From: Oscillatoriophycideae cyanobacterium NC_groundwater_1537_Pr4_S-0.65um_50_18
GTDB lineage: Bacteria > Cyanobacteriota > Cyanobacteriia > Elainellales > Elainellaceae
Direction of reading: 5' to 3'
Length of the DNA stretch: 64,000 nt
Assembly (NCBI GenBank): GCA_016208305.1
Contig: JACQYI010000009.1
Span: forward strand, 558,001-622,000
Part shown: one piece after another, positions 1-8,887 of the stretch
Layout: every line of letters begins with the position of its first letter
Numbering within the stretch: the first letter of the stretch is position 1
Position numbers and translations under genes: made by a program
Notes under the pieces: generated by a model
Databases searched by the model: none
What the model saw: only the letters and a program-made list of their open reading frames with translations
Told to the model about the DNA's origin: nothing

Positions 1-173
1 AACTGCTGACCGCACTCTTGTTGGAGCACTAGCTCCCATAAATCCTCTACAATTCTGAGGCGATGACGCAAAAACAGATCGGAGGTGAAGACTGGCGCTG
101 CGTCTTGATTTTTCTCCTCTGTTGCCGTGCCGGAACGGGAAGCGTCGTCTGAGGATTGAAGGATTGAACTCAT
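1..173 (-). CDS. ppc: Phosphoenolpyruvate carboxylase, N-terminal fragment (runs off window)
   Basis: Reading the minus strand from an ATG at 173 gives 57 codons open to the window edge. After a variable acidic leader of about 28 residues comes SDLFLRHRLRIVEDLWELVL followed by QQECGQQ, which I recognise as the start of cyanobacterial PEP carboxylase (leader, then LFLRHRL.IVE.LWE.VL..ECGQ). The enzyme makes oxaloacetate from PEP and bicarbonate and is the main anaplerotic CO2-fixing step in cyanobacteria; the full protein is about 1,000 residues, so only about 6% is here. It is transcribed divergently from the recombinase at 514. Identity rests on the short N-terminal motif only. Confidence 0.82.
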   Translation of the reverse strand, partial: MSSILQSSDDASRSGTATEEKNQDAAPVFTSDLFLRHRLRIVEDLWELVLQQECGQQ

Positions 174-513
174 AGTCTGCCCTGGCAAGATTATTTTGAC
201 AATTCTATGGCTTTTGCTCGGTCGAAACTATATTGCTACAGCTTCCCTAAGCGCTTTCTCAAGCTTTCTTGAGAAGCATCTGCCTCACAAATATATATGA
301 CGAAGGTCGCAAGTTATGACTTTAGATAACGGTATCTTTAATTCTTTCGGCTCTAATCCCTAAATCTGGCTTTTACACTCAAAAATTGGTTAAAAATCGG
401 TGGCGTGAAACCAGCCAATTTCAAGAGTTTCAGATGTTAGACTGTTTTGTTCTGTATTAATTATCACTAATTCATCGGGCGATCGGAAAGACCACCTCCT
501 CCTATGAAACCAT
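174..513. promoter_or_regulatory. Divergent intergenic region ppc / recombinase
   Basis: These 340 nt separate two outward-facing genes and must hold both promoters. The clearest structure is an imperfect palindrome at 253-277, with TCTCAAG (257-263) facing CTTGAGA (268-274) and short outer arms; it could be an operator or a weak hairpin. AT-rich blocks lie around 290-345 and 450-475. I see no RNA gene and no small ORF with family features. No -35/-10 pair stands out enough to call. Confidence 0.4.
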
Positions 514-1953
514 ATGGAACCTGAGAGAGTTCTGGCTTATTCCTACAGTGAGCCACTGCTGGAATCTTTACCCAATGGGGGTGCTTGGGGGCGATCGGTC
601 GATCAGGTCTATCAGGATTTTGGGGATCGCTTGCAGCTTCAGCAATTGCTGCAAGACTGTCGCAGCCATCCCGGAACCTACGTACTGGTGCGCCAGTTGG
701 CAGATCTGGGCAACTCGGTGGCAGAGGTGCGCGATCGCCTCTCTGAGATGGAAGCGCTGGAGGTTCATCTCATCGTACTTGAAGAGAGTATTTCATCTAA
801 AGGGAAAAACTTTGAAGAGAACGGCTCTGAAAATGTGCTGCGCCGATCGGACTTGCTGACGCTGCTTCAGATGATGCAAAACACGCAGGTGATGCAAGCT
901 AGCCAGCTCAGCCGTATTTTGCGCCGAGGCCATGCCCGCAACCGCATTAAGGCATTGCCGCCGCCGGGAAAGGCTCCCTATGGCTATCGCCGGGGGAAAG
1001 ACCGTTATGTGCTCGATCGCAGTACGGCTCCTATTGTTAAAGATTTTTTTGAGCAGTTTTTGCTATACGGCTCCTTACGGGGTAGCGTTCGCTATCTGCA
1101 AAAGAAGTACAGCAAAAAGATCTCGGTTTCTACGGGCAAGCGCTGGTTGGCGAGTGCTGTTTACCGAGGCGATTTGGCCTATCACAATGGCGAGGTCATC
1201 TCCAATACCCATACGCCGATTCTCTCGCGGGACGAGGCAGCTCAGATCGATCGCCTTATGCGCCGCAACCGCCGCATGCCGCCTCGCTCTGCTAGTGCGC
1301 CTCGATCGCTCTCAGGTTTGGTAGTGTGTGGCAATTGCCAGTCGCCTATGACGGTGAGCCGCGTGACGTCTCCACGCCAAAAGCAAGAATATCTGTATCT
1401 GCGTCCTACGGCCTGTTTGGGGTTGCAAGGCTGTAGCAAAATGACGGGTTTGCCGACTCCGATCGCTCCAGATCCCATTGAGCCAGATCCCATTGCGCCG
1501 AATCTAATCGAATCAAACAAGTGCAAAGCGATCGCCTATGCCAAAGTTCTCGATTGTACGATTCAGCAAATCTGTCATGACCTGCCCCTTGCCGTCGCCG
1601 GAATGCCTGTGCCAGACATGGAGGGGATCAAGCAGGAAATTGCTGCTAAACTTGCCGCTAAGCAGGCTATTCTGGCCCAGTTGCCTGACCTAACGGCAAG
1701 TGGCGTTTTGGATAGCGAAACTGCCGATCTGCGTGCCTACCGACTGCGTACTGAAATGGCAGCGCTGCAAGCTCAGCTCGCACAGTTGCCTCCGGTCAGC
1801 CTTAAGGCGATCGCTCAGGCGGTTTCTATTCCTCAGTTTTGGCTGGATCTATCTGAGCCGGAGCGACGATTTTACTTCCGAGAATTTATTCGCCAAATTC
1901 AAATTCTGCGGCAAGGGTCAGCTTGGCAGGTCAAACTGATGTTTATTTTTTAG
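514..1953 (+). CDS. XisF-like large serine recombinase family protein
   Basis: 479 residues. Residues 1-95 resemble a serine-recombinase catalytic domain in fold pattern (DFGDRLQLQQLLQDC at 35-49, LVRQLADLGNSVAEVRDRL at 58-76) but the usual YxRVS start is replaced by AYSYSEP. Residues about 140-250 match the Recombinase domain (APYGYRRGKDRYVLDR). A zinc ribbon follows with C272, C275, C301 and C307, then a Pro/Ile/Asp repeat (about 313-330) and a C-terminal helical, coiled-coil-like region (355-430). This architecture is that of cyanobacterial XisF/CisA-like recombinases, which in heterocystous species excise the fdxN element. No nif gene or element edge is nearby, so its substrate here is unknown. 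The gene stands alone and is followed by a long hairpin. Confidence 0.75.
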   Translation: MEPERVLAYSYSEPLLESLPNGGAWGRSVDQVYQDFGDRLQLQQLLQDCRSHPGTYVLVRQLADLGNSVAEVRDRLSEMEALEVHLIVLEESISSKGKNFEENGSENVLRRSDLLTLLQMMQNTQVMQASQLSRILRRGHARNRIKALPPPGKAPYGYRRGKDRYVLDRSTAPIVKDFFEQFLLYGSLRGSVRYLQKKYSKKISVSTGKRWLASAVYRGDLAYHNGEVISNTHTPILSRDEAAQIDRLMRRNRRMPPRSASAPRSLSGLVVCGNCQSPMTVSRVTSPRQKQEYLYLRPTACLGLQGCSKMTGLPTPIAPDPIEPDPIAPNLIESNKCKAIAYAKVLDCTIQQICHDLPLAVAGMPVPDMEGIKQEIAAKLAAKQAILAQLPDLTASGVLDSETADLRAYRLRTEMAALQAQLAQLPPVSLKAIAQAVSIPQFWLDLSEPERRFYFREFIRQIQILRQGSAWQVKLMFIF

Positions 1954-1968
1954 GCGTTTCTGATTTCT

Positions 1969-2027
1969 GGGATGAATTTTTGTTGGAGAGGGGCGCTCCG
2001 CGCCCCTCTCCAACAAAAATTCATCCC
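1969..2027. repeat. 28-bp perfect hairpin with GCGCTCCGCGC apex
   Basis: Arms 1969-1996 and 2000-2027 are perfect reverse complements around a TCC loop. It begins 15 nt after the recombinase stop and could end transcription, but no T-tract follows on the plus strand. The apex GCGCTCCGCGC recurs in the two palindromes at 28141-28225 although the stems there differ, which suggests a repeat family rather than a plain terminator. Confidence 0.85.
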
Positions 2028-2214
2028 CCTAATTAAGCAATGCTATTTTTTGGCTCAGTTTTTGGGGATCGGGTGTGCTGGAAGGTGAATATCCTCTGCC
2101 AACGTCCTTGGACAAAAATCCCCAAGTCCTGCAACCCATAACTCAATCGATCGTCTATAGTCTAATCTGTGTTACCGCAACCGACCTTTCGAGCGCTAAC
2201 TTTTGGCTCAACCC

Positions 2215-3996
2215 ATGATTAAAAATCTTTTTAAGAATCAAAAAACAGTCTTGTGGATTGCCGTCGGTTCGGCGATCGGCTTGACGGTAGGCGGCGCGAT
2301 CGCCTGGTGGTCGCTACAACAACCCGTCATTGAAGGCTTGCCAACCGGAGCCGATGTGATTCCAGAGGATGCCGCAGTCACCCTCTCTTTTTCGACAAAT
2401 GAGGGGCAATGGCGGCAACTTCGCCAGTTTGGCACGCCCGAAACGGAGGCAGCGCTGAATAAAAACTGGACGCAGCTTCGCGATCGGTTGCTAACAGCCA
2501 ATGGGCTAGATTATGCCCGCGATATCAAACCCTGGATTGGCAGCGAGATGACGGTTGCGTTTCTGGCTCCGGCAGCGCTTCGAGCGGCAGGTCAATCTGC
2601 CCCACAGCAAATCCAACCCTATGCTGCCGATCCCCTTAAGGGTGATGCTCCGACGGTGCTGGTGCTGCCGATCGCCAATCCGGCAAAGGCGCAGGAGATT
2701 CTGGCGCGGCCTCAGGTGTCTGCGAGTCAAGATTGGGTCGATCGCGACTATAAGGGCGTCAAGATTCGAGAAGTGCAGGGTAAGACGGAAAGAGCCTATG
2801 CTGCCGCTGTTGTGGGCGATCGCTACTTGGTCGCTTCGGCAGATGGCAAGGCGATTGAGCAGGTAATTGACACCTTCAAAGGCAAGCCTTCGGTGGCTCG
2901 CACCCCTGGCTATGGGCAAGCTTTTTCGCAGCTCCAGGCCGAGGCACCTTTGCTGCGGGCTTATGTGAATGTGCCCGTTGCCACAGTGGTGGCGACTAAT
3001 AACGCCAATCAACCGATACCACCGCAAGGTTTGGCGCTGTTGCAGGGGAACCGAGGCTTTGCTACGGCGATGGATTTGGAGCCGGAGGGGGTACGGTTTC
3101 AGTCATTGGCTTGGCTCCCTTCAGACAGCAAGGTGCGCTATTCCACCAGCAACAAGGCGCTTCGAATGCCTAGCTTGCTGCCGGACTCAACGCTCATGAT
3201 GGCTTCGGGCGGAAACTTTAAGCAAACCTGGCAAAACTATAGCCAACAGATGGGCGATAGTACGACGGGCGGGGTGTTAAGTCCTGGGTTTCTGCGCCAG
3301 GGGTTCAACAATCTGACCGGGCTGGATTTTGATCGGGATCTGGCTGGATGGATGGATGGTGAGTTTTCTCTGGCGCTGATCTCTGATCCGGGTACGGCGA
3401 ATCCTAAAGCGGCGACGCCGCCTACTGCTGGGGTGCTGCTGCTGGCGCAAACGGGCAATCGTAAGGCGGCGGATGAGGCTTGGAAGAAGCTGGATGCCGT
3501 CATGGGCGATCGCTACAAGTTTCGTGTGAGTGAAACTCAGGTGGGAGGCAAAGCGGCGATCGCCTGGGTGTCGCCTTTTTCGTCATTGACGGTGACGCGG
3601 GGCTGGCTAGAAGATGATGTGGCGTTTTTGGCGATCGGGGCAGATGTGGGCAATGCGATTGTTCCAGCTCCAGCCAAGCCGTTGGCGACAAATCCGCTGT
3701 TTAGCAGTACGGCTTCTCAAACAATAGAGTCTAGTAGCGGGCATTTCTTTATGGCGAGCGATCGCCTGGCTCGTCGAGATACGACGTTACCGCTGCCAGT
3801 TTTGCCCGCAGAAAATCAAGCTTATATTAGCGCTATCCGAGCGCTTCAGGTGACGGGAGCTGTTCAGGATGCTCAGACGTCTCGCTATGATGTGCATGTG
3901 CTGCTGCGTCGGGTGAGTAGTCCGCCTGTAACCGTGCCTGCGCCTAAGGTGGAGGCGACGTTGGAGGCTGCGCCGAGTGGAACTCCGGCAAATTAA
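2215..3996 (+). CDS. DUF3352 domain protein, membrane-anchored
   Basis: 593 residues from the ATG at 2215 (a TTG four codons upstream is possible). After the positively charged start MIKNLFKNQK comes one hydrophobic segment (about residues 11-35), then a large domain starting GADVIPEDAAVTLSFSTNEG, a signature I associate with the cyanobacterial DUF3352 family. The domain is probably outside the cytoplasmic membrane (periplasm or thylakoid lumen), with the N-terminus as anchor. The tail (last 25 residues) is Pro/Ala-rich. No catalytic motif is visible and the function of the family is unknown to me. It is monocistronic as far as can be seen; the next gene is convergent. Confidence 0.75.
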   Translation: MIKNLFKNQKTVLWIAVGSAIGLTVGGAIAWWSLQQPVIEGLPTGADVIPEDAAVTLSFSTNEGQWRQLRQFGTPETEAALNKNWTQLRDRLLTANGLDYARDIKPWIGSEMTVAFLAPAALRAAGQSAPQQIQPYAADPLKGDAPTVLVLPIANPAKAQEILARPQVSASQDWVDRDYKGVKIREVQGKTERAYAAAVVGDRYLVASADGKAIEQVIDTFKGKPSVARTPGYGQAFSQLQAEAPLLRAYVNVPVATVVATNNANQPIPPQGLALLQGNRGFATAMDLEPEGVRFQSLAWLPSDSKVRYSTSNKALRMPSLLPDSTLMMASGGNFKQTWQNYSQQMGDSTTGGVLSPGFLRQGFNNLTGLDFDRDLAGWMDGEFSLALISDPGTANPKAATPPTAGVLLLAQTGNRKAADEAWKKLDAVMGDRYKFRVSETQVGGKAAIAWVSPFSSLTVTRGWLEDDVAFLAIGADVGNAIVPAPAKPLATNPLFSSTASQTIESSSGHFFMASDRLARRDTTLPLPVLPAENQAYISAIRALQVTGAVQDAQTSRYDVHVLLRRVSSPPVTVPAPKVEATLEAAPSGTPAN

Positions 3997-4067
3997 GTTT
4001 GCTGTAGCGCTAGGCGCTCAAATCCAACAAATATTTCTTCTAACCTAATTGCGTGGAGCGATAGAAC

Positions 4068-4112
4068 TTGGGGGTCTCCCCCAAACCCCCGGCAGGGGAC
4101 GGGCACGTCCCC
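4068..4112. terminator. Pair of short GC-rich hairpins between convergent genes
   Basis: TTGGGGG (4068-4074) pairs with CCCCCAA (4078-4084), and GGGGAC (4095-4100) with GTCCCC (4107-4112). They lie between the convergent DUF3352 and glycosyltransferase genes and may act as terminators. The G/C-run composition also resembles dispersed cyanobacterial intergenic repeats. Confidence 0.35.
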
Positions 4113-4193
4113 CACACCCCCTCTGCATGAGGTTTGAGAAGGGTGGCAGGGGTCGCTTCGCATGGGTGGGGCGATCGGGCGTTAAGGGGAGAA

Positions 4194-5351
4194 TCACACT
4201 GTGTTGCTGGAGTAGACGCGCTGCTGTTGCAAGACTTGGCGATATAGCTCTTCTAAGCTGGTGATGTTGTCGCTCAGGGTATAGCGATCGATCGTCCGCT
4301 GTCGGGCTTTTTTGCCGAGTAGGGTTGTGAGTTCGGGGTGGTCTTGGAATAGGGGCAACAGGGTTTGGAGTTGGGTGGAAACGCGGTGGGTATTGAGGAC
4401 AACACCTGCTCCTGATTCCAAGACTTCGCCATCGGCTCCCGCATCGGTGGCAAGGCAGGCGACACCGCAGGACATGGCTTCTAGGAGGGAGAGGGAAAGT
4501 CCTTCAACGAGCGAGGGCAGGATGTAAACGTCGGAGCCGCGCAAAATCTCGATGCGGCGCTGTTCATCGGCAATAAAGCCCATCCAGACGACGCCTTGTT
4601 CTTCGCCGTAGGTGCTCATCAGGGCGGGCGCGAGGGGGCCACTGCCTACTATCACAAGCTTGCTATCTTCGCCCATCTCGGCGTGTTTCCAGGCTTTGAG
4701 TAGCGATTCTACGTTTTTCTCCATGGCTACCCGCCCTTGGTAGACGAAGACGCGCTGTGCGCCAAGCTCGGTTTTTAGGCGTGATAGTCCAGGCGAATAT
4801 TTCTCTATGTCTACGCCGTTAGGAATGACGGCTAAGCGGGATTTGGGAATGCCTAAGCGCATTAGCAGGTCGCGCTGAATCTTGGAGAAGATGATGACGC
4901 GATCGTAGTTTGCCAAAAATGGAGCATAAAGCTGATACATCAGGTGTTGGGTGCCTGAGGTCAAGTTGCGCCGCTTGCGGGCAAAAGGGGGATGAAAAGT
5001 GGCTACAAGGGGAATGTTTAGCTCTTCGCAGATTTCGGGCAGCAAAAAGTCAAGGGGTGACAGCGTCAAAGAGGCGTGAACGATGTCGGGTTTTAGCTCC
5101 CGCAGCGCCTGAGTGAGTACTTTGCTCGATTTCAGCGAGGGGATAGTGTAAATCTGAGACTTGAACAGAAACGGAATGGGAACTTCTTGCACCTCTCCCC
5201 AAGAGGCGGTCAGAGGGTGCTCGTCATCTTCTTGGGCAAAATGGACAAAACTAACTTGATACCCTCGATCCAGCAGCGCGTTCGTCACTTCCCGACCGTA
5301 TGTAACGTTGCCACAGAACGGGGATTTCTTGCCAAGCCACGCAATATGCAT
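4194..5351 (-). CDS. dgdA: GT4 glycosyltransferase, probable digalactosyldiacylglycerol synthase (DgdA-like)
   Basis: 385 residues with the GT-B fold of family GT4: N-terminal acceptor domain (MHIAWLGKKSPFCGNVTYGR, then VHASLTLSPLDFLLPEICEE) and C-terminal donor domain with IPNGVDIEKYSP, GRVAMEKNVESLLKAW and the E-x7-E motif EGLSLSLLE. From memory the N-terminus is very close to the cyanobacterial DGDG synthase DgdA, which adds a second galactose to monogalactosyl lipid in thylakoid membranes. That identity is recall, not a search; another lipid or polysaccharide glycosyltransferase is possible. It lies 59 nt downstream of the MFS gene on the same strand and may be the last gene of the deoC-recO-MFS run. 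Confidence 0.65.
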   Translation of the reverse strand: MHIAWLGKKSPFCGNVTYGREVTNALLDRGYQVSFVHFAQEDDEHPLTASWGEVQEVPIPFLFKSQIYTIPSLKSSKVLTQALRELKPDIVHASLTLSPLDFLLPEICEELNIPLVATFHPPFARKRRNLTSGTQHLMYQLYAPFLANYDRVIIFSKIQRDLLMRLGIPKSRLAVIPNGVDIEKYSPGLSRLKTELGAQRVFVYQGRVAMEKNVESLLKAWKHAEMGEDSKLVIVGSGPLAPALMSTYGEEQGVVWMGFIADEQRRIEILRGSDVYILPSLVEGLSLSLLEAMSCGVACLATDAGADGEVLESGAGVVLNTHRVSTQLQTLLPLFQDHPELTTLLGKKARQRTIDRYTLSDNITSLEELYRQVLQQQRVYSSNTV

Positions 5352-5410
5352 TCAAGTTAAGCGCTTATTCGGTAGATTTTTTAGGATATTAAGGATTCTA
5401 GTGGTTTATG

Positions 5411-7201
5411 TCAGCCTTTGTTAATCTTGTCAGCTGATTTTCCCAAATGATTTGGCGATCGAGAGATCGTCCAAGTTAAAATCCCCCCGGCGATCGCCAT
5501 TGTGGACAGCACCAAGAATACGGCTTGCAGCCCAAACCAGCTCTCAGCAATTCCTGCGAGTGCCAAAGGCAGGCTAAGGGCAATGTTGATGGCGTTATTT
5601 TGCAGCCCAAACACCTTGCCGCGCATGGCTTCAGGGGTTTCTTCTTGAATGGCGGTCTGCATGGGTACCCCGGTAATGGCTGAGCAGGCTCCTAGCACGA
5701 CCAGCAGGGGCAAGGTTGGAAACAGATGATGGGTGAAGAAGGAAATAGCTGCTAGAGAGGCTGCCATGCCAATCGATCCATACAGAGCCATTTGTGCCCG
5801 CGATACCCGCTGCCCAAACTGACCGACTAAAACAGCACCGATCGCCATGCCTACGCCGCCTGCCGCTAACAAAAAGCCAAATTGAGAAGATTTTAGCTCA
5901 GGCATGACTTCTGCCAGACGAACCGCCAACACGGCCAGAGCCGCGAAAATAGAGAACAAAATCACCAGATGAATCAGCGCGGCTCGCACAACGCCGTGAT
6001 TCTTCAGGTAGCGTAGCCCGTCCTTGATGTTTTCCCACACATCCGGAAGTTCTTCGTGTGGGTCAACGGCTTTCTCGTTGGTGCCTAGCGAGATCAGTAG
6101 GAGTCCGGCGATCGCATAGCTGCCTCCCACCAAAATTTCTTTGCCCATGTCTGGAGCCAGGTGCAGGAGAGGGGCAATGGGGGCAATCACAGTTTCCGCT
6201 AAGGCCAGCAGCGGCTCTCCTAGGGCAAATCCCACAATCACCGATGCCATCATGGTCATGGTGTAGAGAGAATTGGCTGAGAGCAGGTGCCGTCGCTCAA
6301 CAATCAGCGGAATCACGGCCTGTTCGGCAGGGGCAAAAAATTGCGTCAGGGTAGACACCAGGAAGGTTACCGTTAGCAGCACCAGAAAACTAACGGGCAT
6401 GCCAAAGAATGCGCCCCAATCATGGGAAATCCACAGCAAGACGGGTAAACTCAGCACCAATCCGCCCCGCAGCAGATTCGTGGAAACCAGCACAGCTCGC
6501 TTGCGCCAGTGATCGACAAAAACACCTGCTACCGAGCCAAATAGAATGGCTGGAATAGTGAAGGCAATCATTAGCGAAGATACCCAGCCGCTAATGGTCT
6601 GGTCGGCTGACTGAAAGCGGCTGGCAATGATGGCAATCATCAGTACTAGGTAAACTTTATCGGCCAACTGAGAAAAGACTTGGCCGCTCCACAGCTTCAG
6701 GAAGTTGCGGTTTTTGAGGACGGGCAGCAGTCCGCGCTCTAGCTCGGCTTCTGGCTCCCCTGCATCTTCTGAGGATTCTGTCGTTTTGGAGCCGCTGCCG
6801 CTATCACTGCCGCCTAATTTGGGTGCGTTGGCATCTTCTTTCGTCCAACCTGCGATCGAGTCTGTTAACGGTGCAATGCCATTTCCCAAGACGGCAGGCG
6901 CGATCGGCGGGCGCGGCTCCCCACCGCCTTCCGATATCCTTTCTCCTTTAATTTCTGGTAAGACAGGTTCTGGGGCACTAACCTGAGGCAGTTCAGAATG
7001 CCGTCCTGATGCGTAGGGCGGGCTTCCCATCGCGGGTGTAAAGTCAGTTGCAGAACCATTTGAAGAACCATCCTGCGCCGGATGTTTTCTCTCAATAGCA
7101 TGGGAACGACCGAAAGCATCCTTTCCCGTCGGCTCAACAGAGCCGGACATATGCATCTTCCTATTGAGGGCTTCAAGATCTGAGTCAAAGGGTTGCATCA
7201 T
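5411..7201 (-). CDS. MFS transporter with long hydrophilic N-terminal extension
   Basis: 596 residues. The first 155 or so are hydrophilic and low in complexity (Pro, Ser, Gly, Glu), with no recognisable domain. From LLPVLKNRNFLKLWSGQ onward about 12 hydrophobic segments follow, in the pattern of the MFS_3 exporter group (enterobactin or macrolide efflux type), with VFVDHWRKRAVL in the loop after TM2-3 and QRVSRAQ midway. Substrate unknown. Its ATG overlaps the recO stop codon by 4 nt (ATGA), so translation is probably coupled. The extension is long for the family. Confidence 0.75.
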   Translation of the reverse strand: MMQPFDSDLEALNRKMHMSGSVEPTGKDAFGRSHAIERKHPAQDGSSNGSATDFTPAMGSPPYASGRHSELPQVSAPEPVLPEIKGERISEGGGEPRPPIAPAVLGNGIAPLTDSIAGWTKEDANAPKLGGSDSGSGSKTTESSEDAGEPEAELERGLLPVLKNRNFLKLWSGQVFSQLADKVYLVLMIAIIASRFQSADQTISGWVSSLMIAFTIPAILFGSVAGVFVDHWRKRAVLVSTNLLRGGLVLSLPVLLWISHDWGAFFGMPVSFLVLLTVTFLVSTLTQFFAPAEQAVIPLIVERRHLLSANSLYTMTMMASVIVGFALGEPLLALAETVIAPIAPLLHLAPDMGKEILVGGSYAIAGLLLISLGTNEKAVDPHEELPDVWENIKDGLRYLKNHGVVRAALIHLVILFSIFAALAVLAVRLAEVMPELKSSQFGFLLAAGGVGMAIGAVLVGQFGQRVSRAQMALYGSIGMAASLAAISFFTHHLFPTLPLLVVLGACSAITGVPMQTAIQEETPEAMRGKVFGLQNNAINIALSLPLALAGIAESWFGLQAVFLVLSTMAIAGGILTWTISRSPNHLGKSADKINKG

Positions 7202-8127
7202 GGGTCACAGACAGGAAGGGCATCAGCAAAACAGGCATCGATCAAAGTTGCCGATCGAATCGATCGATCAAAATGATACTGGGCATACTGGCGCAAGAGA
7301 CGTTCTAACGACAGCCAAATTCGAGACGCAGGCAGTGGAGCAGAGGAAACCGCCAGCCAATTCTGGATCAAATCGGGCTGAGCCAATTGCTGTAAAGTGT
7401 CTAACTCGATCGCCCCAATCTGCGTATAAAGCTCGGTTGCCTTGGCGGACGATCGCTGGGGGATGGAAAACTCTTTGGTAGCGCTCCGAGGGGCGGCTTT
7501 TAGGGCTAAGGCTCTAGACTCTGAAGCTTTTGGCGCTGAGGAGTCCGCCTTCAGGCGATCGAGTGCCGATAATAAAAAGGTTCCGCCTGCGCTAACGCTA
7601 AAGCCCACGCGCCAATCTGGCTCGGAAAAATTGGGAGTAATGAGCTGCTGCGTCACACAGCAGTTCTGCACCTGAGGCGGCAGCCCTGCGAGTGCTAGAA
7701 GATGATAAGTCGCATGGACAAGGCAGGGCAGCGTTGCGGCAGCCGGAACCCTCTCTAGACGGCTAAGATGCTCTCGCAACAGGCAAAATAAATCGGGTTG
7801 AGGATGGTCATCCATAGCCTGGAGAAGCGCCAATTCGGCCAGGTATTGCCCTGCCGTCAGCTTGCCTAAGTTCTGGCTCAGGCCAGGATAGGATTCTAGA
7901 CTTTCAGCCTGGGTAATCTTATCTAGGTTTTTGCCCTTGGCTACCAGCAAATGATTGACTACAAATAAACTGCTGCGCCCCCCCAGACTAGACTTGTGTT
8001 TGCGAGAACCTGGAGCCACTGCCCGAATTAAGCCAAATTCCTCAGTGAGGATCGTCAGCAGGCGATCGCTCTCTCCTAATGGAGCGCTTTTGAGGTTAAT
8101 GCCAAGGGCTTTGTAAGTTCCACTCAT
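7198..8127 (-). CDS. recO: DNA repair protein RecO
   Basis: 309 residues. The N-terminal OB-fold begins TYKALGINLKSAPLGESDRLLTILTEEFGLIRAVAPGSRK, the classic RecO start, followed by GGRSSLFVVNHLLVAKGK and a helical C-terminal half. RecO loads RecA on SSB-coated DNA with RecR and anneals strands in RecFOR repair. The usual four-cysteine zinc site is incomplete: NCCVTQQ is present, but the second pair after GG is missing (GGTFLL). There is an insertion rich in Ser/Ala/Lys near residues 200-230. It sits between deoC (73 nt upstream) and the MFS gene (4-nt overlap). Confidence 0.92.
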   Translation of the reverse strand: MSGTYKALGINLKSAPLGESDRLLTILTEEFGLIRAVAPGSRKHKSSLGGRSSLFVVNHLLVAKGKNLDKITQAESLESYPGLSQNLGKLTAGQYLAELALLQAMDDHPQPDLFCLLREHLSRLERVPAAATLPCLVHATYHLLALAGLPPQVQNCCVTQQLITPNFSEPDWRVGFSVSAGGTFLLSALDRLKADSSAPKASESRALALKAAPRSATKEFSIPQRSSAKATELYTQIGAIELDTLQQLAQPDLIQNWLAVSSAPLPASRIWLSLERLLRQYAQYHFDRSIRSATLIDACFADALPVCDP

Positions 8128-8149
8128 GAAGACAGGGGGCGAAGAGTGC

Positions 8150-8194
8150 CAGTAGGGAACAGACCAGTAGGGAGCAGACCAGTAGAGAGCGAAC
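8150..8194. repeat. Three tandem 15-bp repeats between deoC and recO
   Basis: The unit CAGTAGGGAACAGAC occurs at 8150, with variants at 8165 and 8180, filling most of the 72-nt gap between the deoC stop and the recO start. It is noncoding on both strands as far as I can see. A 15-bp unit size recurs in other intergenic arrays of this window. Confidence 0.8.
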
Positions 8195-8199
8195 CGAGA

Positions 8200-8877
8200 T
8201 TAACGTCCTCCCTCCAGAGTATCGCGTTGGCGGATCAGGTCAACACCTCTAGAAGTGCCTAGCCGAGTTGCCCCTGCCAAAATCAGCTCGATCGCTTGGG
8301 GAGCAGAACGGATACCGCCTGAGGCTTTGATGCCGACACGGTCTTTTGCGAGTGCTTTAAGAAGTGTAACATTTGCAACCGTGGCTCCGCCTTGCCAACC
8401 CGTACTGGTTTTAAGGTAGGCCACTCCAGCATCCATACAGGCTTCTGCGGCTACCTTAACCTCAGCCTCGGTTAGCACCGCCATTTCTAAAATGGCTTTG
8501 ACAGGTTGACCCATCTCACAAATTTCGGCAATTTCTCGATGGAGGGCATCCAGCTTTCCAGCTCTCAGCAAACCCAGGTTAATCACCATATCTAGCTCTG
8601 TTGCCCCGTTTTCAATCGCTTCTCCAGCTTCGTAAGCTTTGACGGTTGAGGTGGTCGCACCGCTAGGAAAGCCAATCACGCAGCTCACCTGAGGGCGCTT
8701 TTTATAGAGCAGTTCAGCCGCTTGGCGCACATGCGTAGGATAAATACAAACTGAGGCAAAGCCATAGCGATCGGCTTCTTCGCAATACTGAGCCACTTGC
8801 TCCGGGATGGCGGCAGGGTCTAGTAAAGAATGATCAATGAATTCAGCGAGGTTAATTTCTGAATGAACTTCAGACAT
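8200..8877 (-). CDS. deoC: Deoxyribose-phosphate aldolase
   Basis: 225 residues, normal for DeoC. It is a TIM-barrel aldolase that splits 2-deoxyribose 5-phosphate to glyceraldehyde 3-phosphate and acetaldehyde in nucleoside salvage. The Schiff-base lysine lies in [10 protein letters not shown], the second active-site lysine in IKASGGIR, and the phosphate site in the C-terminal [10 protein letters not shown]. The start METs [21 protein letters not shown] fits the family. It leads the run deoC-recO-MFS and has a tandem repeat just upstream of its start. Confidence 0.93.
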   Translation of the reverse strand: MSEVHSEINLAEFIDHSLLDPAAIPEQVAQYCEEADRYGFASVCIYPTHVRQAAELLYKKRPQVSCVIGFPSGATTSTVKAYEAGEAIENGATELDMVINLGLLRAGKLDALHREIAEICEMGQPVKAILEMAVLTEAEVKVAAEACMDAGVAYLKTSTGWQGGATVANVTLLKALAKDRVGIKASGGIRSAPQAIELILAGATRLGTSRGVDLIRQRDTLEGGR

Positions 8878-8887
8878 AGGATTCTTG

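Noticed and set aside
514-1953. fdxN-type excision element around the recombinase
   Set aside because: No direct repeat pair, nif gene or element edge is visible in the window.
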